From: Antitrichia curtipendula
Lineage: Eukaryota; Streptophyta; Bryopsida; Hypnales; Leucodontaceae
Direction of reading: 5' to 3'
Assembly: GCA_951230915.1 (NCBI GenBank)
Contig: OX579638.1
Span: 6,838,696 to 6,902,695 of the forward strand
DNA length: 64,000 nucleotides
In this document: positions 45,880 through 64,000 of the stretch, in pieces
How the letters are laid out: each line of letters begins with the position of its first letter
How positions within the stretch are numbered: position 1 is the first letter of the stretch
The notes under the pieces: model-generated
Databases searched by the model: none
Seen by the model: only the letters and a program-made list of their open reading frames with translations
Told to the model about the DNA's origin: nothing
Translations under genes and position numbers: made by a program

Positions 45880-46430
45880 ACATGTTTGATTCAAAAGTTA
45901 TAACTTGGCCCCTGTTTCTATTTAGACTACAATTACAGATACAAATACAATAACAAATACATTGATACTAACAATCTAAGAAGACTTCATCATTTCACGA
46001 TCTTTAGGCTCAAGTGATGATAGTTTTATCGAGGATAAAAAGGGTAAGCAAAACTGTACACGCAAATATCCTATATAGAAAGCTCCAGTCTATAACTCAT
46101 CCATACAAGGAAATGCCATCTTTTGCTTGCTGTAAATAGCACATTGCAATCACTAGCACACCAATCCATTGATCAGTTCCAAATGGCAATGACAATGAAA
46201 TTCAACTTACTCTAACAAAAAAAAACTAGTTAGTATAATACAACATTAGCTTGGTGAATGAGGGGATACACTTTGCAAACCGGTAAATTGAACTCTCTTC
46301 TTCTACAGACTACAGTTGGGTGACAAATTACACACTCAGTTTTTATGTAGCAATCTGAAGAAATGAATGCATGATCATCACTGTGTGATGTGATCAAACA
46401 TTAGGAGACTCACTGTCTGACATTGATATG
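45880..46430. other. Intergenic, nothing recognised
   Basis: AT-rich sequence between the mini element and the DUF3537 pseudogene. Confidence 0.4.
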
Positions 46431-46434
46431 AAAA

Positions 46435-49050
46435 CTAAAGTCGATGTACAAAATTCAAAATGCAAAGAGAGGTTTGGAACGCACGCAACGCATGTCGCTT
46501 GTGGAAGCTCTTGATGTCATGGATGGTTCGATCCACCGTGTTGGAGAAGTGGGGCAACTCATCGTCGCTGTTGGATTCCTCCGAGGAATTGTTGTACAAG
46601 TGAGGGTGTGTAGGTCCTCGTAGATGGATGACCACTGCGAAGAGTCACTGGAGTCGCCACTGCCTATTTTCTTGGAATCCATCATGGCAAGTGGGTTGCA
46701 CGTTGCTCGGACGTGCCATTGGTTCATGATGCCAACGATTTGCTGCACCTTGTGCGTGATCTTGGCCACTCCATTCAGGCACAGCATGAGACTTGTCAAC
46801 TGCACACCGAGCGCACCTACAAGAAAATGCCGCATTCAAACACTAATCATAGTGCCAAGCCTAATGTCCAAGTCCAAGTGAGTCATTAGATGTCTTCTTG
46901 GCTAGTCATCAAAAGATTATTATCTACAATCTTACTTCTCATTTGAAGCTCTTAGGTCAATCAAAAAGTACAAATCTAGAATAGGACAGCTTGGCATTAT
47001 GTCTGAGAATGCTCTCAAGTTTTTGACCATTCCAATCTTCTAGCATACTTAGAATTCATGAAAAAACCCTCGGGTGTGGGGCAAAGTGTACAATCTTTAA
47101 GATCCTCCAATGCAATCTTGCAAATTGTTGAAAAACAAAAATTTAGAAGGATGAAAATGTCATTAGCATTGGAATTAGGTTTATTAATGGAAATCAAAGC
47201 CCCTATTGCCAAAATAATCTGAGAGCTTATATGAGCAACTCTTGCAAAAAAAATTTGACAACAAGTTTCTGGGTTTCCATTACCTTGTGCGTCCTTCAAA
47301 TTGTATTTCAATTAAAACGGGGATTGCAACGTGGGGATTCTTTTACCACTAGATCTCCAGCGCGAAAGAAATTAATCTTCTATAGGGAGCTAAGGAGCAT
47401 GATCAGAAACCACACTTGCTTGCATCCGATGGAAAAGATCGCAACTACCAGGAACGTGCAGAAGTGGTGATTGATGATGGTGGCTGCGAATGTGCATGTG
47501 CTTCGACAAGATGACGGACATATTGGACATGGTATCCAACAGCTTGATGCAGCCCTTGAGGCTTAGGATCTACAAGGAGCACATGAGTCGGAACATGATG
47601 CATGTGAACAAGAACACAGAAGTGCGGTACAACCATGACATTAAGTCCAAAGTGAAGAAGGCCACGTTCAGGAGGAGGCTGAGACGGCGGTCACTCTTGA
47701 TGAACGGGATGGACATTGTCACGTAGTAGTACCACTACACACAGAATGCGATCTCGATCAGTGATGTGGGCAACAAAATAAACTCCAACAAAGAAAACGC
47801 ACTCTATACACATGCATCAAAGGCACGTTCAATTTCATGAACAACAGAACATTCTCCTCCATTCCTAAAGACTAGAGGATGCTTGGGACTCCAATCTCTA
47901 CTAAAAGATTTGGCGCAAAACAAATGCAAACCACCCCCATATGTGTCCAAAAAGAAGAGAAAGTGCCCTTGCATATCAAATGGATATGGAACAATATTTA
48001 AATAGTCAGAGGAAAGAAGTAAGGTAAAAAATGATCTTTCCAACACAAATTTATATTAATAAGTGGAATTTGAAGTAGCCAATGTCATGGTTGGAGGTTT
48101 TTATCTTTTCTATGTGGTGGACTTTGCATTAAAATGTTGAAAATAATCACCTACTTCAAGAAGGTCTGTCGTCATATTGAAAACTCTTGTCTTCATATTT
48201 TGTAATTGGAGTCTCACCTTTGTGCTTCAATCAATAGAGACAATTGAGTACCTCCTCTACTTAATATAGGGATTTTGAAGTAGCCAACACTTCTGTTCCA
48301 TTTTTTGCTCCTCTCATTCCAACATTGGGAGTACTTATACATGAAGATTGTGCCTCCTAAACTACTCTAAAACCCACTAATGTTGAGGAAGATGTGCAAA
48401 GATGATTCAAGATTCTTCAAAGTTCAAGAGAGAGGGAGAGATTTGAAGAGTGGAGTAGCACTTACGTGAAGCTCTGATTCATACTATGTCAGGGTTGTTC
48501 GGACATCCAGTGTCCGCGGACGCGAGGTCCCTGGACGTCCCATGACAAGCGGACCTCAACGTTTGCCAAGTCGCTCGTCGTTAGGCTGGACGCCAAACGT
48601 TGAGGTTTGATGTGTCCGGACGTTTGATTTTTGGATGTGATTTTGAACCGGACATTGAAATTTGTCAATCCTATACCTCGTTTGCACCTTCACCACCTCG
48701 CACATGATCCAGTCGAGTAGGAGAGTCTGTCACAAGCCATGGCGTTGCACAATATGAAACATCGACAGAAACAAGATGGCCACCAACAAAGATTCAACAA
48801 TTTGCACGAGGCCCTCGAATAGATGCCAGTGCTTAATGTTGCAGTCTAGGCACGATATAGACACCAAGTTCACGACTGGCACCAGAAACATGAATAAAAC
48901 AAATACAATCCACGACAGTTCCACTTTGAGCTTCATTGATTGGTCCAAACCTAAGCATCACAGCCCGTTGCGGAAGTGGCAAAGCTCATCCTGCAAATGC
49001 GAGAGTGTTCGCATCAATGATCCTCTACTAAGGTTGGAATCGTCAATGTT
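46435..49050 (-). pseudogene. DUF3537 membrane-protein pseudogene
   Basis: Read on the minus strand, the plant DUF3537 family order is kept. ELCHFRNGL precedes a TGA at 48958-48960, then LDQSMKLKVELSWIVFVLFM and HWHLFEGLVQIVESLLVAIL, then TGA at 48730-48732. Next is a MITE (48490-48674), then a block with TAG at 47735-47737, FTLDLMSWLYRTSVFLFTCI, TAG at 47570-47572, a frame change near 47480, FFCTFL-like text, TAG at 47380-47382 and INFFRAGDLV. After an intron, GALGVQLTSLMLCLNGVAKI (from about 46830) and WHVRATC follow, then another frame change near 46615 and SFHKRHALRAF. Introns are retained, so it is not a retrocopy. Five stops, at least two frameshifts and a MITE make it dead. DUF3537 proteins are multi-pass membrane proteins of unknown role; a working parent copy should exist elsewhere. 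Confidence 0.75.
48490..48674. mobile_element. hAT-like MITE inserted in the DUF3537 pseudogene
   Basis: Starts CAGGGTTGTTCGGACATCC and ends TTTGTCAATCCTA (reverse complement TAGGATTGACAAA). GTCCG/CGGAC-rich, with an internal inverted pair around CCTCAACGTTTG and CAAACGTTGAGG. Flanking octamers TACTATGT and TACCTCGT agree at 5 of 8 positions. Related to the elements at 25137 and 20335. Confidence 0.65.
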
Positions 49051-49059
49051 GTCTTGGTG

Positions 49060-49615
49060 TTTTTATGAGGGAAGCTCGTTAAGAAAACTCACCGAGTGGG
49101 AGTCATTCTTCAACTTAGGTAGCAAGGGTGATCATGACGGATCCGACCTCGAGTGGCCCTTCCATTCATGGCACTAATTCCTAGAATTTCAATGTCTCCC
49201 TGTTCTGCTCAATGAAAACTTTCTGACGGCTTTCAAACCTATTGCACGTATTCCAATCTTTTCAAACAAGCTCAACATATTCTTGAGGACGATTCGTCCA
49301 TCTAACTCTACTCTACTCCAAGCTGGAGCTGAAAACTGTGGATCACCCTAAATATGAATTGAAATTCATTTCAATCTCACACTAAAATTTGAGAATCTCC
49401 TTGAGTTTAAACCCTTAATTTTGCACCGCCACATACAACCTAGGATATGGCTTCAATGAGGAGCTTTGCAATCGTTGCACCTCAACGAAACTACTAGACC
49501 ACACCTCAACAAAAAACCTACAACAAAATCTCACTCCCATTGGTCGCCATTCTTTACAGTGCGATTTCATTAGTACTATGCTTTGCTTCAATCAACTCTT
49601 GCAAGACAACGCAGC
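49060..49615. other. Upstream of the DUF3537 pseudogene, no gene
   Basis: Possible decayed N-terminal or 5' region; the plus-strand ORF 48776-49177 is the shadow of the pseudogene. Confidence 0.4.
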
Positions 49616-49619
49616 AGTG

Positions 49620-51143
49620 CTAGTTTGTGAGCTTGCAAGCATGAGCCCATGAGCGGTGAGCAGGGATTCTGCGAGCGGTGAGCTCAAAAATTTAAAGAAG
49701 TACTAGAAAACTTAAGAATATTTCTAAAAATAGATTTTATCTAAATTTTTTGATCAAATTTTCTATTTTTAGTAAATTTTTGTATCTATTACTATAAACC
49801 TATTACCGTGAACCTATTACCGTGGTTTTGTAAAATTCAGATGAAAATTAGAAATTTTACTGTTGTTTAAAATATTAGAAGTAAACATTATGAAAATGAT
49901 GAACTCAATTGATGTGAAAGATGAATGGAGATGGAAATAAGTTCATATAGTATAATGATTGATTACTATCCTATAGCAACGTGGGTCCCCTCAAGTTGAA
50001 TGGTTGATGGGAAGGTATTAATAATTTTCTCTTAATGCATGATTGTTGTTGGACTTGTTTGGATTTCAGGAAAAAAGTTTGTAATAAGAATTATTTTTAT
50101 ATCTAATGTTCTTTGTCACATTGAATTTTATTTTGGTTGATCATTGTTTTGTAGCATTATGGATCTTTTCAAAGTCAATGGGAGGGTATCAATACTTCTG
50201 TCTTGATTTGTAAGTCTGTAGACTTGTTTAGATTTTAGAAACAAAAATTTGTTAATAGAAATTCAATATATGTAGAAATAGCTTAGGTGTACCAAATTTC
50301 ATTTTTGTTGATCACTATCTCGTAGTAGCGTGGATCCTCTTGGGGTTGATGGAAGGTACCTATAGTTCTGTTTTGATGTGCTAATAATTGGACTTGTGAA
50401 GATTTTGGAAGAAAATATTTGGTTGATAGGAGTTATTTCTATAAGGATTGAGCTTAGTTACACCAAATTGTTGATTAATTGATCATTGTTCACTTGTGGG
50501 ACTTTTCAGCACTCACTTCCCTCTTTTAATTGGGCTCCCTTTGGAGCTGAAGGAGCCCCTACCCACGGAATTTTTTTTTTCTTTTTAAATTAAATTTTTT
50601 TTCCTTGCAGCTAGAAGGCTCCCTCGGCGCTGAGGATAGCCCCTACTCATGGGGAAATTTTTAAAAAATAAAATAATAAAATAATAAAATAAAATTTTTT
50701 TTTTTTAATTTTTAAAATAAAATTTTTATTCTCCTCGGCGCCGAGGGGAGCCCAACTCTAAGAGGTCTTTTTTTAAAATTTAAATTTTTATTCTCCTCGC
50801 GGCTAGGGGGCTCCTCTTGACGCCGAGAGGAGCCCAATTCTAAGAGGGGAGTGATTATAAAAATTAAAATCTCAATGAAACAACCTCAGTCAATTTCAAA
50901 TGAATGCTAATTAATAACCATTTTTTTTTTCCTAAAAATCTAGCAAGGTCCAATAAATAGCACATTTAGGTTGTTGAAGGAACCACGGTGATAGGTTCAC
51001 GGTAATAGGTTCATGGTAGTAGATACTAAAATTTACCAAAAATAATAAATTTTGATCAAATTTTTTAAATGGAATCTCTAAAAAAATTATATGCTCACAG
51101 GCTCACAGGCTCACAGGCTCATGCTCGTAGGCTCACAAAATAG
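49620..51143. mobile_element. 1.5-kb DNA-transposon-like element with about 200-bp inverted ends
   Basis: Left end CTAGTTTGTGAGCTTGCAAG at 49620, with a reverse-complement partner ending at 51143 (its complement reads CTATTTTGTGAGCCTACGAG). Both arms continue through GAGCATGAGCC, TTTGATCAAATTT and AGTAAATTTT, and reach ACCTATTACCGTGAACCTAT. CAAGACAA at 49602-49609 and 51152-51159 may be an 8-bp duplication lying a few bases outside the ends. Interior: four degenerate copies of GCTCCYTCGGCGCYGAGG-type text in AT-rich sequence (50530-50850). No transposase. Confidence 0.65.
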
Positions 51144-51689
51144 CAACCGTACAAGACAATGTATTGACACTTTTTGCCGAAAGCAACCTTTCCATCTGTC
51201 GTATGTGACCTCCGATCAAGAAGAAAATGAGGGAAAAAAATGCTAGATCTCTAGCGAACAGCATCTATGATAACTTTTAGTCAAGTAGTGCAAAGAGATG
51301 AGATAATGTACTGAGATGGGTTCATTAAGGCAAGGAGGGCATTTGCTGTAAGTTATGAAAAATATTTCATCGGTGAAAGCAAAAGAAGGGTGACAAACTT
51401 CCAATATGTCGTAGTGGCGGGCTTGGCCTCATTGCATGTGTCACTCGTGATGCGCCTGTTGTCTCGTTCAACCTTGTTGAATCCCCTCTTGGGAACTTGT
51501 GATCTTATTTTGTCCCCAAAAATCTTCTAATGTTTCACATGACTAATCCAAATGGAATGATAAAAGCTTTTCTATATGAACAAAAATAATACAATCAATG
51601 AAATTTATAAAAAAAATTAATTTCAAGTTTTTGTGGAATTCTTTGTTGCTTGCTGAATGCTGAATTGAAATTTGGGCTTATTGGGGTAT

Positions 51690-51860
51690 AAATTTTGCTC
51701 CCGATCACGGATTCAAATAAAAATAATATTCTCCAATAGCTACTAAGTTTTTCTATCTTATAGAAAAATTTCAAAAAATTTCAAAAAAATTTGGCTCATA
51801 GGAATTTACTTGAAATCCATTTAATTTGTCCTTTGTAGGAACAATAAGATTTTAGGGTTT
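51690..51860 (-). repeat. Repeat R3, third copy
   Basis: ATTTTGCTCCCGATCACGGA, then AAATAAAAATAATATT, TCTATCTTATAGAAAAATTTC and TTTGGCTCATAG align with 13330-13470. Surroundings (51.15-52.2 kb) show no gene. Confidence 0.55.
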
Positions 51861-52199
51861 AAAAAAAGATCTTTGGCTTTAATTACTACATGTTGAGAAT
51901 GTTGTTGGAGCTAATGTCACTTGTTGGCTTTAGACCAAAGGAAAGGAGGCTTTGCAGTGATAACTGATAAAGGCTAAATGTGAGGAAGCTTGAGTAAGAC
52001 TTCATTTAAAAAGCAAACTAGTGCTACAAGGAGTTAAGGATAAAGCTTCTCATAGAATAGCTTCTTGTAATGTATAAGACAATGGTTCTATTTGGTATGT
52101 ACTCAAAAGTATATTTGGACTCAAAGACCCTAAAAGAACTACAACACCTAGTTAATGGGTGTTGCACTGAGCCGAGAAACATAAATTAAGACGGCAACA

Positions 52200-52540
52200 A
52201 TTACGGTATTTTTCTACCATAATACAAACTGGGCCCTCGATAGCCCTTCCTCCGTGCACTTCTGTGGAGGCAGAGTGCGGATGCTCTCAGGTCGATGTCC
52301 CAGGCAGCGATCCCTCCTTGCCTTGCTTGCCTTTGCATGGATGGGGGATGAATGTGCGCACCGTGTTCCTGCTGCCGAATCCTGGCATTTGGTCTGGATG
52401 CTTGTTCCCTGCCCTTGGAGTTCCTTGAGGGTTGGTCCTTGGGAGTTTTCAAAATTTTGACTCAAAGGAAACGAGCGCCATGTTTAAACTCGGGCCCCTG
52501 CCCAGGCTGGGGTTCAGTTGGCGCGACGTTTTAACCTTTG
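52200..52540. other. GC-rich patch, no supported gene
   Basis: Overlapping ORFs on both strands (60-83 codons) without family resemblance. It contains CTTGCCTTGCTTGCCTTTGC and CCTTGGAGTTCCTTGAGG. Possibly the end of a decayed retroelement. Confidence 0.3.
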
Positions 52541-52544
52541 AACG

Positions 52545-52990
52545 TCAACACGGACACCAAACGTCCTATGGATGACACGGAAATCAATCATTGTATTAGG
52601 ATAGAAGTACAACTATTCATCTTCAAAGTTTTGTTGTGAAAAGGGGAGGTCTTCTATAGCAGTTTGACTTCCAATAAGTGCTTTTACTATTTCTTAAGCC
52701 AATGATTCACATGGTAATGAAAAGGGATGATTTCCAATGTCACCCCCTCATCCTTTAACCCTTAAATGACGGGTTGGTCACCGTGAAAATCATTTGTTTT
52801 GGTACCGTGTAAATTGTTAGCTTAAAAAAATGCAAAAGCACTCATTGGAAGGCAAGCTCTTGTAAAAGACCTTCCCTTTTCACACAAAATTTGGAGGATG
52901 AATAGTTGCACTTCTGTCCCGCGTGGAGAGATTCCTTATCATTCATTGCCTCATCGGACAAAAAACGTCCTCCACAACATTTATGCGGGT
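52545..52990. mobile_element. Foldback (long inverted repeat) element
   Basis: The halves 52600-52745 and 52745-52940 are reverse complements of each other. GAAGTACAACTATTCATC pairs with the complement of GATGAATAGTTGCACTTC, GTGAAAAGGGGAGGTCTT with AAGACCTTCCCTTTTCAC, and TTCCAATAAGTGCTTTT with AAAAGCACTCATTGGAA. The centre is around TTTAACCCTTAAATGACGGG. One arm recurs alone at 34045-34310. No coding capacity. Confidence 0.75.
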
Positions 52991-53197
52991 TAAGGGATCG
53001 TAACCATCTCTGATTGTGTGCATCCGTCTGCTCAAACATGTTTCATCCACGAGCAAGATAGTTTGTTTGTAACCACACTGTATTCATCCACAAAGGCAAC
53101 AATTATGGGAGTTCTCATCCGGGAACAGAGCTGGTTACCTCCCGGCGGCTCGAAGGTTACCTAGTCCATAGTGGCAGGGGATTTACATTAGCCCCTC

Positions 53198-53970
53198 TCA
53201 CAGTTGGAGAAATTCACGTGCCATTATCCATCTGGAAAGACCCATGTCACGTATACGTCACAGAGAGGTCATGCATGGACACACCGATCGATGCGCCATA
53301 GGATTCCTTTCACACTGACAATGAGTTTTGCTAGAATGCTGGACTTAGAGCAAGTAGTTGTTGTCTACCACCAGATTCGTATACCCGAGCTGCGAGGAGA
53401 TTCCATCAAACTTCGAGCACAGAAACTCACTCAAGCCCGAAGCATTCCCGGAAGCGCCCAGGAACCCCTGGATCATGCCCAGGTCCCCCTCCACACACCC
53501 GGACGTCGACATCGCGGCTACCGCTCACAAACAATCTCCAATGCAATCACAAAAACCCAGAAATGGAATCCTTTGAATCCTATTGCTACGTACCTCAGTA
53601 CCTAAGCTAGCTTCGATCACTCACAGAACGGGACAAAAATAAAATCACACGAACCTAGCTTGTTGACCCATGAAACTCTCGGTCGATCTGGCAGATTCAA
53701 ATAATCTACGTGAGTAAGTATCCAAATACAATTTTGCACACTGGAATCTGCAGGAGACATGGCAAGGATCTCCTTCATGCTCCACTACTCTCATGATTCC
53801 TCTGAGGACAATTCAAAAGCAGGAGATCGACGTGCCATCATCCATTTGGAGAAATCAGATCGACCCACTGCCACGTGTGACCCAGAGGCCTCATGGACAC
53901 ACCGGTCGATGCTCCATAAAGATTCAATATACACAGTAACGAGCTTTCGTGCTTGACTACCTTCGCTACG
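53198..53970. repeat. Diverged tandem duplication, 53198-53345 and 53818-53960
   Basis: Both copies contain CGTGCCATYATCCATYTGGA, then GTCACGT/CCACGTG and a shared CATGGACACACCGRTCGATG. These are followed in both by GCGCC or GCTCC-ATA and a run ending near GAGCTTT or GAGTTTT. Later parts (CTACGTACC, AGCTTCGAYCACKCACARAA) also repeat but with a shorter spacing, so the second copy has a deletion. Non-coding; lies in the 3' flank of the receptor kinase. Confidence 0.6.
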
Positions 53971-54357
53971 TACCCAAGCTTCGACCACGCACAAAATGGA
54001 ATGGGACCACACGAAAAATTACATGTACCACCATTCCTGCGCGGTCTCTGCGCTATCTTCAAAGTCTACCTATCAATACAGTGGCGCAAAATGCATCTGC
54101 AGGAGATCGATCGATCGATCTTCAACTTCATGCTAAGTCAATCTGCAACTCTCGTAAGAATCGAATTCGAGAGCATTCAGGAGGTCGATGTGCACCTCTG
54201 CCAGCTCGAGCTCCAGCTTTCATAGCCATTTGGGTACAGATCGACCGAGACCCACGTCCTGTTCCGTCAAGGACATGCATTTCGATTCTTGAACTGTTTG
54301 ATTGACACCAGTAGCTTGAATTGGTGTAGCTAGCTAGCTGGAATGCGTACGTACGTA

Positions 54358-63654
<9,297 letters not shown>

Positions 63655-64000
63655 CTGCACAAACCCCCACAATTGATAGTTAACCCCCAGCCATTAAGAG
63701 AAGTAAGTAGCCCACATGAACCTCGTCACATTCTAAAGAATTAATGGAAGAGACTAGATGCAATTAAAAATATAAACCTATTGTTTCTCCCGACCATCAA
63801 AGGTTTCTCACTTAGGAGGGTTCATTTCTTTGTTTTTCATAACAACCTTGAGTTGTGAGCTAGTACGCCCATCTTACAGTCCATCTAACTGCATACAAAG
63901 GATAAAATTTGGACTCACAATTCTTGAACTCAAGATGTAAGGAAATGTGTGCGTGAAAAGAAAGAAGATGTCAAAGACTAGGAGCATCTTGGATACCCTG

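Noticed and set aside
53204..54305. ORFs of 60-138 codons on both strands in the 3' flank and last exon of the receptor kinase
   Set aside because: The region is a degenerate non-coding duplication, or the antisense shadow of the kinase exon.

Overview
The window is nuclear DNA of a land plant, most probably a seedless one (bryophyte, lycophyte or fern). It is AT-rich, repeat-laden and sparsely genic, with spliced genes that have GT-AG introns. The gene content is plant-like: a receptor kinase of the LRR-VIII-1 type, a PHO1-type SPX protein, a DUF3537 pseudogene and MOZART1/GIP1. The window also holds a six-exon nucleoside-diphosphate-kinase-like gene of the NME5/radial-spoke RSP23 type. That family is flagellar, so its presence points to a plant with swimming sperm. 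I cannot name the species.

Layout. 0.6-15.7 kb is a decayed cluster of four unusual gene copies. Two are paralogues of an unrecognised protein (1.2-1.9 kb + and 12.6-11.2 kb -), one is a RING-finger coiled-coil protein (6.1-7.9 kb +) and one is a protein kinase-like gene (15.4-13.9 kb -). The two left-hand copies point right and the two right-hand copies point left. Three of the four are preceded by the same module: an array of a GC-rich unit of the form GACCCGCRGTCGCCC, then (in two of them) a TATA-like box, then a conserved leader. 16.8-20.2 kb holds a CCGGA-rich retroelement-like unit with a long ORF broken by one TAG. 20.3-23.5 kb is a broken hAT (DUF659-type) transposase. 24.0-24.25 kb is an orphan copy of the GC-rich array. 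24.7-25.9 kb has weak traces of a plus-strand gene, interrupted by a foldback element. 26.0-28.1 kb is an SPX/PHO1 N-terminal gene without a visible EXS domain. 28.1-35.7 kb is mainly repeat-derived. 35.7-35.9 kb is MOZART1. 37.4-42.5 kb is the NME5/RSP23-like gene, with large TE-bearing introns. 44-46 kb holds nested DNA transposons. 46.4-49.1 kb is a DUF3537 pseudogene. 49.6-53.0 kb contains a large inverted-repeat element and a foldback element. 54.4-63.7 kb is the LRR receptor kinase (minus strand, 5' end beyond the window).

Theme. The intact genes (NME5-like, MOZART1, RLK) look ordinary. Almost every transposon-related or decayed ORF is interrupted by stop codons (TGA, TAG, TAA) that one C-to-T change on the coding strand would explain, as expected for methylated, silenced DNA. 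The least explained feature is the set of unrelated proteins (unknown family, kinase) that share one repeat-array promoter module in inward-facing orientation. This may be a multigene mobile element or a family of co-regulated cassettes.
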